In this document: positions 48,937-58,290 of the stretch, piece by piece
How positions within the stretch are numbered: position 1 is the stretch's first letter
Layout: each line of letters begins with the position of its first letter
Assembly (NCBI RefSeq): GCF_003052165.1
Contig: NZ_CP024869.1
Span: forward strand, 2,080,001 to 2,144,000
Length of the DNA: 64,000 bases
DNA from: Dietzia sp. JS16-p6b
Lineage (GTDB): Bacteria > Actinomycetota > Actinomycetes > Mycobacteriales > Mycobacteriaceae
Direction of reading: 5' to 3'
Notes under the pieces: generated by a model
Seen by the model: only the letters and a program-made list of their open reading frames with translations
Databases searched by the model: none
What the model was told of the DNA's origin: nothing
Program-made: the position numbers and the translations under genes

Positions 48937-49713
48937 TCACGGGTACCGGTACCGGGTGAAGGCATCGAGGAAGTCCTCGAGGTCGGCCACCACACGCAAC
49001 TGCTCGAGCGGGTCCCCGGTCGCCGCGGCGGCGAGTCTCCTGGTGACCGGCGCGTCGAGCAGGTCCTCGAGACCTGCCGGGGCCGGTGTGGGAAGCGCGG
49101 GGAGCAGCGGATCACGCCCCCACAGGCCGTCCTCCACATCGAACGCGATCGCGCCGGTGTCCCCCTCGGCGTGCCCTCCCAGCACCGCGCCGACCGCCTC
49201 GGCGCTCAGTCCCCGGAGCGCGAACATCACCTCGGGTGTGGCGTCCCACCACTCCACCAGGACGTAAGCGGCGGACAGGACATGCCGGCAGGGGCCGGGT
49301 TGTACCGGACAGCGGCACGTGAACCGGGTGGCACCGTGGACCGCCGGGAGCAGCAGGAACCCGACGGTGTCGGAGAACTCACCGGCGAGCGCGCGCAGAA
49401 CTCCCCCGTCCTCGCCCCGGAGCGCCACCCGCAGAGCCTCGGTGTCCGTGGTGTCGAGCGGGGAGAACTCGAACTCCACCGTGAACGGGTCCGCTTGGCT
49501 TCCGTCGACGTCGCATCGCACGATCCGGCCCGAGTGCTCGAGCGAGAGCACCCGTCCCTCGCGCGCATCCCTGCGGCCGAGGGACACCTCGCCGCGGGTC
49601 GCACCGGACTCGATGTCCGAGGACCACCGGCGACTCCACATGTGCGTCCCGAACGCGCCGGCCCTCGACCTGGTGGGGATGCCCACCCCCCCGCCCGCAC
49701 CCCGCCGGCTCAC
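48937..49713 (-). CDS. SWIM zinc-finger protein
   Basis: This is a 258-residue protein from GTG 49713, overlapping the SNF2 helicase stop by 4 bases. The SWIM motif CxCx(n)CxH is seen as FTCRCPVQPGPCRHVLSAAYVL (about residue 130). Upstream of it are strands typical of such proteins (RIVRCDVDGSQADPFTVEFEFSP), and the start contains WSRRW. Most actinobacterial SWIM proteins of this type are encoded next to a SNF2 helicase, as here, and the two are thought to act together in DNA repair or remodelling. The zinc finger would bind DNA or protein. No enzymatic motif is seen. Confidence 0.87.
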   Translation of the reverse strand: MSRRGAGGGVGIPTRSRAGAFGTHMWSRRWSSDIESGATRGEVSLGRRDAREGRVLSLEHSGRIVRCDVDGSQADPFTVEFEFSPLDTTDTEALRVALRGEDGGVLRALAGEFSDTVGFLLLPAVHGATRFTCRCPVQPGPCRHVLSAAYVLVEWWDATPEVMFALRGLSAEAVGAVLGGHAEGDTGAIAFDVEDGLWGRDPLLPALPTPAPAGLEDLLDAPVTRRLAAAATGDPLEQLRVVADLEDFLDAFTRYRYP

Positions 49714-52640
49714 TCGTCGTCCCTCCCCTCGCCTGTCAGCGCGACGAGAGAGGCGAGGTCCGCATCGGTGAGGTCGGTGAGCACGCCCGCGAGGGGCCCC
49801 AGTGTCAGATCCGCCAGCTCGCGTTTGGATTCGAGCAGCTCGTCGATGCGGTCCTCGACCGTCCCCGGGGCCACGAGGGTCCGGATCTGTACCGGACGGG
49901 TCTGACCGATCCGGTGCACCCGGTCGGTCGCCTGGTTCTCCACGGCGGGGTTCCACCACCGGTCCAGATGCACCACGTGGTTGGCCTCCGTCAGCGTGAG
50001 CCCGGTCCCGCCCGCCCGGAGTGACGCGAGCATCAGCGGCGGCCCCTGCGGGCTCTGGAACACCTCGACCATCGACGCCCGACCGCCTGCGGTGACGCCC
50101 CCGTGGAGGAAGGGCACCCCTGTCGCCGCGCGACGCTCGAGCAGCGGGAGGATGAGGTCCCCGAAAGCCCGGTACTGGGTGAACAACAGGACCTTCTCCC
50201 CCGCGTCGAGGATCTCGGTGAGGACCTCGTCCAGTGCCGCCAGTTTGCCGGACCGGTGTCGCCCACCCCGCAGCAGCGAGGACCCGTCCCCGAGATAGTG
50301 CGAAGGATGGTTGCAGACCTGCTTGAGCGCGGTGAGACCGGACAGGATCGCACCCTTGCGGGACGCTCCCTCAGACTCCCTGACCTGCTCCATCATGTCC
50401 TCGACGACCGCCTGGTACAGCGTCGCCTGCTCACGGGTCAGGGGGGCGTCGACCCTGATGTGTTGCTTGGCCGGGAGATCCGCGGCCACGGCCGGGTCCG
50501 ACTTGAGCCGACGCAGGACGAACGGGGCCGCCAGGGCGCGCAACCGGGTGGCCGCGGCCTCGTCTCTGTGCGATTCGATGGGGACCGCGAACCGGGCGCG
50601 GAAGGTGCTGGCCGACCCGAGCAACCCGGGGTTGGCGAAGTCGAACACCGCCCGCAGTTCGTCCAACCTGTTCTCCACCGGGGTCCCGGTGAGCGCGATC
50701 CGGTGCCGGGCGGGGATGGAGCGGATCGCGCGGGACACCGCGGTCGCCGGGTTCTTGACGGTCTGGGCCTCGTCGGCGACCACGCGTCGCCACTCCACCC
50801 CGGACAGCAGGTCGACGTCCCGGGTGGCCGTTCCATAGGAGGTCAGGACGAGATCCGAGTCCGTCATCCGCGCGGCGGCGCCCTCCCCCCGGCCGCGTCC
50901 CTGACCATGGTGGACGTGGACCCGGAGCTCCGGGGCGAACCTCGAGGCCTCACGCTCCCACGTGGACACCAGGGTCAGGGGCGCGACCACCAGGGTGGGA
51001 CCGGACCCCCCGGTCGCGTGTTCGGTCGCCGTGAGCGCGAGGACCTGCATCGTCTTGCCGAGCCCCATGTCGTCGGCCAGGACCGCGCCGGTGCCGGCCC
51101 GCGAGAGGGCCGCGAGCCACCTGACGCCGTCCAGTTGATACGGCCGCAGGGAGGCCCGGAACCACTCCGGCAGCGCGATCGGCGACGACGACGAGGGGAT
51201 CCAGTCGAGGGTGGTGGGCGCCTCGACCTCGACGCCCTCCGCCTCGTCGGACATCAGTGCCGCGACGAGAGCCGGGGCTGTCGTCCTCTGACCTCGCCTG
51301 GCCGCGAGGAAGCGAGCCGCCCGTCGGAGCGCGCCGGGATCGGCGCGGACCCACTGTCCACGGAGCTTGACCAGATCCGAGGCGGCGTCGAGCAGCATCC
51401 GGGCCTCGGTGGCGTCCAGCGGGCTGTCGTCGACCACCAGCTCCCAGTCCACATCCGCCAGCTGTTCGAGCCCGAGTCGGTGCCCCGAGTCCACCGACTC
51501 GGTCCCGGGCTCCGTGACGGTCGCCCTCACCGCGGTTCTGACCCTCGTCCAGGATCTCGGGAGGAGGACCTCGATCCCACGGCCACGGAGCGCCTCGACG
51601 CCCTCGTCGACCAGGTCGACCACGAGGTCGGTCGGGAGCAGCAGATCGGGAGCGCCGGCCGCCTGGGTGGCGCGGGACAGCGGCGGCCACGAGCGGACCG
51701 CCCGCGCCACCACATCACGTACGGGCCCGTCCACCGAGGAGGTGTCGGCGAGATCGGAGAACGGACGGAGCGAATCCGCGCCCGTCCGGACGAGCACCTG
51801 GAACCGCCAGACGACGCCGACGTCCGAGGACTCCTCCGCGCGACCCCCGACGGTGGCGCCGTCCACCGTGTCCCCGTCCACCGTGTCCCCGTCCACAGTG
51901 CCCCCGCCCGCCGTGTCGTCGTCGGACGGTTCGACCACGCGGAAGACCACGTCCACGTCCTTCGCCGCAGCCGCGCGACCGAACTCGCGGACCGCATCGG
52001 CCAGTGCCTGCCCGGCCGAGGCCACCTGACCACCCCCGACCAACGCCTCGCCGAGTTCGCTGCGCCGGTCGGCCGCGAGGGGAGCCAGTGCCGCGCGGGC
52101 GTGATGATCCGTCAACTCCGACAGGAGCCGGACCAGTTCCTCCCGGGTGGCGACCAACCCGTGACTCCGGTGCAGGCTCTCGGTGGTCCAGGCCCCGATG
52201 ACCGGCGATGCGACGAGATCCCAGGTGGCGTCCCACGCTCCGTCGAGGCGGGTGAGACGGGGGACAGCGTGGCCCGCGGCCACGAGGGACGCGACGCCCG
52301 AGGACAGAGCGGCCAGTGCCTGCAGTCCGGCCCCCACCCACCGGTCCTCCGATCTGAGGAGGCGGCAGAGGTCGACAGCGTCGCCGACGGACACCCGGAC
52401 CCCGGGCACCGTCGCCGATCTGGCCTTCCCGTCCACGATCGCACGGACCCCGATGCGGTGGGACAGCCGATACCTCCCGAGGAACTCCACCACCTCATTC
52501 GGGGCGCCGGCCCGGGCGACGGCCGTGACGGCGGCGGCCGGCGCCACCGAGTGCGGCCGCCGCAGGCCCGTGTCGCACCACAACCCCACGACCCCGGAGT
52601 GCCAGACGGCGTGGAGACGGGGATCGGCGGTCGGGGTCAC
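49710..52640 (-). CDS. SNF2-family DNA helicase/translocase (HelZ-like)
   Basis: This is a 976-residue protein from GTG 52640; an open frame continues to 54101 but reads antisense to the HNH gene. Residues 1-490 are an accessory region with the SNF2_N/DUF3670-like stretch and a small Asp/Thr/Gly repeat. The ATPase core has RPYQLDGVRWL, motif I LADDMGLGKTMQ (about 580), DEAQTVKNP (motif II), LTGTPVENR, KVLLFTQYRAF and the final QATDRVHRIGQTRPV. It moves on double-stranded DNA using ATP and is expected to work with the SWIM protein. M. tuberculosis HelZ (Rv2101) is similar in length and motif order. Confidence 0.9.
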   Translation of the reverse strand: MTPTADPRLHAVWHSGVVGLWCDTGLRRPHSVAPAAAVTAVARAGAPNEVVEFLGRYRLSHRIGVRAIVDGKARSATVPGVRVSVGDAVDLCRLLRSEDRWVGAGLQALAALSSGVASLVAAGHAVPRLTRLDGAWDATWDLVASPVIGAWTTESLHRSHGLVATREELVRLLSELTDHHARAALAPLAADRRSELGEALVGGGQVASAGQALADAVREFGRAAAAKDVDVVFRVVEPSDDDTAGGGTVDGDTVDGDTVDGATVGGRAEESSDVGVVWRFQVLVRTGADSLRPFSDLADTSSVDGPVRDVVARAVRSWPPLSRATQAAGAPDLLLPTDLVVDLVDEGVEALRGRGIEVLLPRSWTRVRTAVRATVTEPGTESVDSGHRLGLEQLADVDWELVVDDSPLDATEARMLLDAASDLVKLRGQWVRADPGALRRAARFLAARRGQRTTAPALVAALMSDEAEGVEVEAPTTLDWIPSSSSPIALPEWFRASLRPYQLDGVRWLAALSRAGTGAVLADDMGLGKTMQVLALTATEHATGGSGPTLVVAPLTLVSTWEREASRFAPELRVHVHHGQGRGRGEGAAARMTDSDLVLTSYGTATRDVDLLSGVEWRRVVADEAQTVKNPATAVSRAIRSIPARHRIALTGTPVENRLDELRAVFDFANPGLLGSASTFRARFAVPIESHRDEAAATRLRALAAPFVLRRLKSDPAVAADLPAKQHIRVDAPLTREQATLYQAVVEDMMEQVRESEGASRKGAILSGLTALKQVCNHPSHYLGDGSSLLRGGRHRSGKLAALDEVLTEILDAGEKVLLFTQYRAFGDLILPLLERRAATGVPFLHGGVTAGGRASMVEVFQSPQGPPLMLASLRAGGTGLTLTEANHVVHLDRWWNPAVENQATDRVHRIGQTRPVQIRTLVAPGTVEDRIDELLESKRELADLTLGPLAGVLTDLTDADLASLVALTGEGRDDE
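51861..51905 (-). repeat. Tandem 15-base units in the SNF2 gene
   Basis: Nearly three copies of GTCCACCGTGTCCCC (plus strand) encode a repeated Gly-Asp-Thr-Val-Asp stretch in the accessory region. The first two are exact. The stretch is probably a flexible linker. Confidence 0.8.
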
Positions 52641-52823
52641 GTCGCCATGTAAGCACGTTCGTCCGACATTCCCCCGGGCGCGGGGACGGTCCCGCACGGG
52701 ACCGGGCGTCCGGCCACTTCTGGCAACGCCGCCATTCCACACCCGGTCGCGGCCTCCACAGGCCCGGGGTGCCGGCCACCGACGGGCGACCCCCGGGGCC
52801 GGGCGGGCACACATACTCACCCC

Positions 52824-53585
52824 GTGACCGACCATCACCCCATCCGACGCCGCCCCGGGGGCCACGGGCGGATCATCCCACCGCTCGGCGTGAGAGCGCT
52901 CGGTCTCACAATGGCGGTCGCGGCGTCGCTCTGCGTGGTCCTGTGGTGGGCGGAACCCAGGCACTCGGCGCCCGGGAGTCCGGGCAGACAGGCCCTCGAG
53001 GCCCTTCTCACCCACGTCGACGTGGTTCCCGAACGGATCACGGTGCCCGGCTATGAGCGCGACTGCTCCGGCGCGTCCGCGTGCGTGTTCGGGCCGGCCT
53101 GGAGCGACTCGACGGGAGCGCCGTACTCGGGGAACGGCTGCTCGACGCGTCACGACGTGTTGGCCCGTGACCTGGGGGGCACCACGGCGGACCCCGCCTC
53201 GGGGTGCTCGGTCGACGGGGGGACACTGGTGGATCCCTACACCGGCCGGGTGATGGACGTGAGCGCATCCGGTCTCCGGGGGATCCACGTGGACCACGTG
53301 TTCCCTCTCTCCGCTGCGTGGGACCTGGGGGCCTGGGACTGGTCTCCCGGACGGCGGGCGGCGTTCGCCAACGATGTCGAGCGCAACCTCCTCGCCGTCA
53401 CCGGATCCGTCAACAGCCGCAAGAGCGACTGGACACCGGAGGACTGGCTTCCACCCGACCCCGGCAGGCACTGCTTCTACGCGGCCCGCTACCTCACGGC
53501 GGCGGTCGCCTACGGCCTGCCGGTGACCGCAGGGGACCGGGAGGCGTTGGCAGCGGCGGTGCGCCGCTGCCCCCGCGGCGGGTGA
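52824..53585 (+). CDS. Exported HNH (GmrSD/DUF1524-type) nuclease
   Basis: This is a 253-residue protein with an N-terminal membrane anchor or signal segment (about 25-45, ALGLTMAVAASLCVVLWW). The catalytic region reads GLRGIHVDHVFPLSAAWDLGAW (the HxxDH core), followed by FANDVERNLLAVTGSVNSRKSDWTPEDWLPP, the Asn and His/Lys residues typical of the HNH family of secreted DNA nucleases in actinobacteria. Six or more cysteines (ERDCSGASACVF, NGCSTRHD, SGCSVDGG, RHCFYAARY) could form disulfides. It may degrade extracellular DNA. The start GTG 52824 is divergent from the SNF2 gene across 183 bases. It is unlikely to take part in the intracellular repair set beside it. Confidence 0.85.
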   Translation: MTDHHPIRRRPGGHGRIIPPLGVRALGLTMAVAASLCVVLWWAEPRHSAPGSPGRQALEALLTHVDVVPERITVPGYERDCSGASACVFGPAWSDSTGAPYSGNGCSTRHDVLARDLGGTTADPASGCSVDGGTLVDPYTGRVMDVSASGLRGIHVDHVFPLSAAWDLGAWDWSPGRRAAFANDVERNLLAVTGSVNSRKSDWTPEDWLPPDPGRHCFYAARYLTAAVAYGLPVTAGDREALAAAVRRCPRGG

Positions 53586-53631
53586 CGGCGGGAGGTCGAC
53601 GGCAGGCCCTCCCGGGTCGGATCGGGTGCGG

Positions 53632-55677
53632 TCAGTACCTGTCCGATCCGCCGCCCGAGCGGCCACGGAACCCGCCTCCGCGGCGGTCGTCGCGGCCACC
53701 GCGATCCCCACCGCGGGGGCGGCCCCCGCGGTCGTCCCTCGTGGCGGACGGGCGACCGGCGGGCGGGCCGGAGTCCGGACGGATGTCGATCTCCGTACCG
53801 GAGACCCGGATTCCGCGCATCGAGTCGATCTGGTCACGGGACAGACCCGCGGGGAGTTCGACGATCGAGTGGTCGAAACGGATCGAGATGCGCCCGATAT
53901 CGCCCCCGCTGAGTCCGGCTTCGTTGGCCAGCGCGCCCATGATCGATCCGGGCTTGACGTTGTTCCGCTTGCCCACGGCGATCCGGTACTGCGCCATGTC
54001 CTTGCCGGACCGCGAGGGGCGGGGCCCGTCCGAGAAGCCGCGCCCGGGGCGCTCGCGCCGGTCGTCCCGCCGGGGGTCGCGGCGATCGTCCTGCCGATCA
54101 CGCCGGGCCGGCCGCTCGGGCTCCCGCATGAGGAAGTCGGCGGAGTTCCTGGACTGGGTGGCGAGGGCGGCGGCGATGTCGGCCATCGAGACCGAGTGTT
54201 CGGCGGCGTACTCCTCCACGAGGCGGCGGAACATCGCCAGGTTCGGGTCGTTCAGGCTCTCCGTGATCGACTGGGCGAACTTGGCCATGCGCATCTCGTT
54301 GACGTCGTCCACGCTCGGCAGCTGGATCTCCGTCAGCGGCTGCCTGGTGGCCCGCTCGATCTGCGAGAGCAACCGGCGTTCCCGCGGGGTGACGAACAGC
54401 AGCGCCTGGCCACTGCGACCCGCGCGGCCCGTGCGGCCGATCCGGTGGACGTACGACTCCGTGTCATGCGGGATGTCGTAGTTGACCACGTGGCTGATCC
54501 GGGGCACGTCCAGACCACGCGCTGCGACGTCCGTGGCCACCAGGATGTCGGTCCGACCGTCCTTGAGCGCCTCGATGGTCCGCTCGCGAAGGTTCTGGGG
54601 GATGTCGCCGTTGATCGGTGCCGCGGAGAACCCACGGGCCCGCAGACGTTCCGCCAGCTCCTCCGTGGCCGATTTGGTGCGGACGAACAGGATCATCGCG
54701 TCGAAGTCCTCGACCTCGAAGATCCGCGTCAGCGCGTCGAGTTTGTCGCGGTGGTTCACCAGCACATAACGCTGCTGGATGGTCGGCGCCGTGGCCGTCT
54801 TCGAGGCGACCTTCACCTCGGCCGCGTCGGTGAGGTACTTCTGGGAGATCCGGCGGATGGCAGCCGGCATCGTGGCCGAGAACAGCGCGACCTGGGTGGA
54901 CTGCGGGGTGTCCGAGAGGATCCGTTCGACATCCTCCTGGAAGCCCATCGCGAGCATCTCGTCGGCCTCGTCGAGGACGAGATGACGCAGGCCCGACAGG
55001 TCGAGCGTGCCCTTCTTCAGGTGATCGATCACCCGACCGGGCGTCCCCACGATGATCTGTGCCCCCCGCCGCAGACCGGAGAGCTGGATCCCGTAGGCCT
55101 GCCCACCGTAGATCGGCAGGACGCTGACCTGAGGCATGTTGGCGGAATAGGTGATGCACGCCTCGGCGACCTGCAGCGCGAGCTCGCGGGTGGGGGCCAG
55201 CACGAGCGCCTGCGGGCTCTTGACCGACGGGTCGATGAGGGAGAGGATCGGCAGCGCGAAGGCCGCGGTCTTGCCGGTTCCGGTCTGCGCCAACCCCACG
55301 ACGTCGCGGCCCTCCATCACCAGCGGGATGATGGCCGCCTGGATGCCCGAGGGGACCTCGTACCCGACGTCCTTGACCGCCTTGGCGACGGCCGGGTCGA
55401 GCCCCATGTCGGCGAACGTGACGGCGTCGTCGCCCGCGTTCTCCGCGGCGGTCTCCGCGGCCGGGGCGCGCTTCCCCGAGGCGCCTCCGCTCGACGCGGG
55501 CTCGCCGGCGGGCTCGGCCACGGGCTCGGCGGCGGGCTCGGCCGCGGGCTCTGCGGCGGGCTCGGCCACGGGCTCTGCTGCGGGCTCGGTGGTGTCTGGG
55601 GCGCTGGCGGCGGTCTCGACCTCGTCGCCGGCAGTGGCGGTACGGTCCTCGTTGTCGTTGCTCATGAGAAGACTCAT
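53632..55677 (-). CDS. deaD: DEAD-box ATP-dependent RNA helicase (DeaD/CsdA-like)
   Basis: This is a 681-residue RNA helicase. Residues 25-70 are a Pro-Ala-Glu repeat (AAEP units), probably disordered. The core has the Q-motif (ADMGLDPAVAKAVKDVGYEVPSGIQ), Walker A AQTGTGKTAAF, PTREL, the DEAD box LDEADEMLAMGF, SATMP, and the C-terminal RGLDVPRI and HRIGRTGRAGRSG. A DbpA-type RNA-binding domain (KRNNVKPGSIMGALANEAGLSGGDIGRISIRFDHSIVELP) and an Arg/Gly-rich tail end the protein. Start may be ATG 55677 or ATG 55665. It likely unwinds structured RNA in ribosome assembly. It follows the MFS gene closely (1 base after its stop). Confidence 0.94.
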   Translation of the reverse strand: MSLLMSNDNEDRTATAGDEVETAASAPDTTEPAAEPVAEPAAEPAAEPAAEPVAEPAGEPASSGGASGKRAPAAETAAENAGDDAVTFADMGLDPAVAKAVKDVGYEVPSGIQAAIIPLVMEGRDVVGLAQTGTGKTAAFALPILSLIDPSVKSPQALVLAPTRELALQVAEACITYSANMPQVSVLPIYGGQAYGIQLSGLRRGAQIIVGTPGRVIDHLKKGTLDLSGLRHLVLDEADEMLAMGFQEDVERILSDTPQSTQVALFSATMPAAIRRISQKYLTDAAEVKVASKTATAPTIQQRYVLVNHRDKLDALTRIFEVEDFDAMILFVRTKSATEELAERLRARGFSAAPINGDIPQNLRERTIEALKDGRTDILVATDVAARGLDVPRISHVVNYDIPHDTESYVHRIGRTGRAGRSGQALLFVTPRERRLLSQIERATRQPLTEIQLPSVDDVNEMRMAKFAQSITESLNDPNLAMFRRLVEEYAAEHSVSMADIAAALATQSRNSADFLMREPERPARRDRQDDRRDPRRDDRRERPGRGFSDGPRPSRSGKDMAQYRIAVGKRNNVKPGSIMGALANEAGLSGGDIGRISIRFDHSIVELPAGLSRDQIDSMRGIRVSGTEIDIRPDSGPPAGRPSATRDDRGGRPRGGDRGGRDDRRGGGFRGRSGGGSDRY
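55499..55590 (-). repeat. Degenerate 12-base repeats in the deaD 5' end
   Basis: About seven copies of a 12-base unit (GGCTCGGCGGCG, plus strand, with changes) encode Pro-Ala-Ala/Val-Glu repeats in the N-terminal tail of the helicase. Copy number may vary between strains. Confidence 0.75.
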
Positions 55678-55678
55678 G

Positions 55679-56959
55679 CTACGGCGTCGACGACCCCGTC
55701 CGCGACACCGCGGCGCTGGTCACTCCCCCGTCGCCGTCCCGGCCGAGGCGCTCATGCGTCTCTCTGGCGAACACCCACGGCACCACCGCGGCGAGGAGCA
55801 GCGCCCCGGAGAGCACGAATCCGGCGGTGTAGCCGAACCCGTCCACGACGAGGCCCACCAGCACCGGACCGAGGATCGCTCCGGAATCACTCGCCATCTG
55901 GAAGGTCGCGAGAACCTTACCCCCTGCGCGATCCGCACCGATCACGTCCGCGACGGAGGCCTGCTGCGCGGGATTGAGCACCCCCGCGCCCATTCCCGCC
56001 ACGACCGAGGCCGCCACGAGGAGGGGAACCGTATCGCACCAGCCCAGCGCCAGCGTTGACACCCCGGAGACCACCAGTCCACCGATCACCAGTGGTCGTC
56101 GTCCGTACCTGTCCGACAACCACCCCGCCACCGAGACGACGGCCGCGGTGCCCACGGCGAAGGAGGCCAGCGCGGTGCCGGCGACACCGGCGCCGGCGTC
56201 GAAGTTCGCGGCGGCGAAGAGTGGGACGATCGCCACGCGCACGCCGAAGGAACTCCACCCGTTGGCGAAGCTGGACACGAGCGCGGCGCGGTATCCGCTG
56301 TCGCGTAGAGCCTCCCGCACCGGGAGCGCCTCCTGCTCGGGCATCCCGTCGTCCGCCGAGGGCCGGCGCCCTCCTCGCAGGAACACCGCCACCACCCCGG
56401 TCGCGACGAGCAGGGTGACGGAGTAGACGAAGAACGGCACCCGCATGCCGAACCCGGCGAGCAACCCGCCGAGAACCGGCCCGCCGATGTTGCCGATCAG
56501 GAACGCGGTGGCGTACAGACCGGCGATACGTCCCCTGGCGCCGGGGGGTGAGAGGCGGGTGAGCAGCGCCATGGCCGAGATGGTGAACATCGTCGACCCG
56601 AGCCCCCCGAGCCCCCGGAACACCAGCAACTGCCAGTAGGACTGGGCCATACCGGTGGCCAGAGTCGACACGACGACGATGAGCAGGCCCGACATGTAGA
56701 CCCAGCGTTCGCCCAGGCGGTCCACGAGGAACCCACCGGCGGGGGCGAACACCAGACGGAAGAAGGCGAAGGCGCTCACGACCACCGACGCGGCGGTCAC
56801 CGAGACGTCGAAGCTCCGCGCGTATTGCGGGAGCACGGGGGCGACGAGACCGTAGCCGACCGCCACGGCGAACGCGGCGGCGACCAGCACCCACACATCC
56901 GCGGGTAACGGGGTCCGCGGTTGCGCGGTCCGACGCCTTCCGGAGAACGGTCCTCTCAC
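55679..56959 (-). CDS. Major facilitator superfamily transporter
   Basis: This is a 426-residue membrane protein with 12 predicted helices. The first half has the loop motif FLVDRLGERWVYMSG (motif A-like), and GRIAGLYATAFLIGNIGGPVLGGLL suggests motif C of drug/proton antiporters. A second loop motif appears as GWLSDRYGRRPLVI after helix 8. Substrate unknown; a drug or metabolite exporter is likely. It overlaps the M20 gene by 4 bases and is followed by deaD 1 base after the stop, so it forms the end of the tetR-led operon. Confidence 0.88.
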   Translation of the reverse strand: MRGPFSGRRRTAQPRTPLPADVWVLVAAAFAVAVGYGLVAPVLPQYARSFDVSVTAASVVVSAFAFFRLVFAPAGGFLVDRLGERWVYMSGLLIVVVSTLATGMAQSYWQLLVFRGLGGLGSTMFTISAMALLTRLSPPGARGRIAGLYATAFLIGNIGGPVLGGLLAGFGMRVPFFVYSVTLLVATGVVAVFLRGGRRPSADDGMPEQEALPVREALRDSGYRAALVSSFANGWSSFGVRVAIVPLFAAANFDAGAGVAGTALASFAVGTAAVVSVAGWLSDRYGRRPLVIGGLVVSGVSTLALGWCDTVPLLVAASVVAGMGAGVLNPAQQASVADVIGADRAGGKVLATFQMASDSGAILGPVLVGLVVDGFGYTAGFVLSGALLLAAVVPWVFARETHERLGRDGDGGVTSAAVSRTGSSTP

Positions 56960-58290
56960 GCCGACCGGAGCACCCGGGCGAGGACGTCCGCGCCGAAGTG
57001 CAGGGCGTCGACGGGGACCCTCTCGTCGACGGCGTGGAAATGGCCGAAGACGTCGAACTCGTCCGGGACCCTCAGCGGGACGAAACCGTACCCGTGGATC
57101 CCCAGAGGAGCGAGGTGCTTGTTGTCCGTGCTGGCCGGCAGGAGGTACGGGACGACAAGGGCTCCGGGGTCGGACGCCAGGACCGCCTCACGGATGACGG
57201 AGACCAGCGGATCGTCCGCGGGCGCGGCGATCGGCGGTTGCCAGATCCAGTCGACCGCGACGTCGGGCCCGAGCTCGGCCTCGATCTCAGCGCGGAAGGT
57301 CTCCTCTCCCCCGGGCAGTACGCGACAGTCGATCTCAGCGAACGCCTCGGAGGGGATGACGTTGGTCTTGTACCCGGCGGACAGGATGGTCGGCGACGCG
57401 GTGTGCGAGAGCGACGCCTCCACCAACGGGCCGAAATGCCCGAGCACGCCGAGGTGCGCGGGCAGGTCCGCGACGTCGCCACTCGTCCCGGCGAGCTCAC
57501 CGACCGCGGAGGCGAGGGCGGTGTTGGCCTCCGTCGGTGCGACGGGGAAGTGGCGGCTCGCGACCCGGTGTACGGCACCGGCGATCGCGGCGACGGCGTT
57601 GTCGAGGGTCGGACGGGACGCGTGGGCGGCGGCGCCCTTCGCGCTCACCCGAGCCCAGGCGACGCCCTTCTCGGCGACCGCGATCGGGTAGAGCCGACGT
57701 CCGGACACCGGGACGGACCACCCGCCGACCTCGCTGAGCGCGTGGGTCATTCCGTCGAAGATCTCGGGGCGTTCGCGTACCACCCACTGTGCCCCCATCG
57801 TCCCCGCGGCCTCTTCGTCGGCGAAGAAGGCGAGTAACAGGGGTCTGCGCGGCACGATCCCCTCCCGGCGGTAGTGGCGCACGACGGCCAGGATCATGCC
57901 GATCATGTTCTTCATGTCGACGGTTCCCCGGCCGTAGAGCCAGCCGTCACGGATCTCCCCCGCGAACGGCGGGACCGACCAGTCCTCGGCGACGGCGGGC
58001 ACGACGTCGACGTGGCCGTGCACCACGAGGCCTCCGGCGGCGGCATCGGACCCGTCCACCCGGGCGAACAGACTGCCGCGGCCGGGCACGGACTCCACCA
58101 GTTCACTCGGGATGCCCACCTCGTCCAGGTACTCGGCGATCCGTCGGCACACGCGGGTCTCGCCGTCACCGATCGAGGCGGGGTCGCCGGTGTTGGTCGA
58201 GTCGATGGAGACGAGGTCGGCGGTGATCGAGACGGCCTCGGAGTGCAGGAGGGCCCGCATCTCGTCGGTCATCGGCATGGTGTCCGTCAT
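56956..58290 (-). CDS. M20-family metallopeptidase/deacylase
   Basis: This is a 444-residue protein from ATG 58290 (MTDTMPMTDEMRALLHSEAV), whose ATGA overlaps the stop of the PLP enzyme gene. The two-zinc site is visible: VVHGHVDVVP (His, Asp), GRGTVDMKN (bridging Asp), FFADEEAAGTMGAQW (general base and ligand Glu), the dimerisation domain from about residue 195 (AEKGVAWARVSAKGAAAHAS) and the C-terminal ligand His in LGIHGYGFVPL. The DapE/ArgE/carboxypeptidase G2 group splits N-acyl amino acids or peptides; the actual substrate is unknown. Confidence 0.9.
   Translation of the reverse strand: MTDTMPMTDEMRALLHSEAVSITADLVSIDSTNTGDPASIGDGETRVCRRIAEYLDEVGIPSELVESVPGRGSLFARVDGSDAAAGGLVVHGHVDVVPAVAEDWSVPPFAGEIRDGWLYGRGTVDMKNMIGMILAVVRHYRREGIVPRRPLLLAFFADEEAAGTMGAQWVVRERPEIFDGMTHALSEVGGWSVPVSGRRLYPIAVAEKGVAWARVSAKGAAAHASRPTLDNAVAAIAGAVHRVASRHFPVAPTEANTALASAVGELAGTSGDVADLPAHLGVLGHFGPLVEASLSHTASPTILSAGYKTNVIPSEAFAEIDCRVLPGGEETFRAEIEAELGPDVAVDWIWQPPIAAPADDPLVSVIREAVLASDPGALVVPYLLPASTDNKHLAPLGIHGYGFVPLRVPDEFDVFGHFHAVDERVPVDALHFGADVLARVLRSA

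Noticed and set aside
49710-54101. A 1463-residue SNF2 protein starting at 54101
   Set aside because: The extra 487 codons are antisense to the HNH gene and to the end of the deaD gene and are Arg/Pro-rich noise. The recognisable protein begins at GTG 52640.
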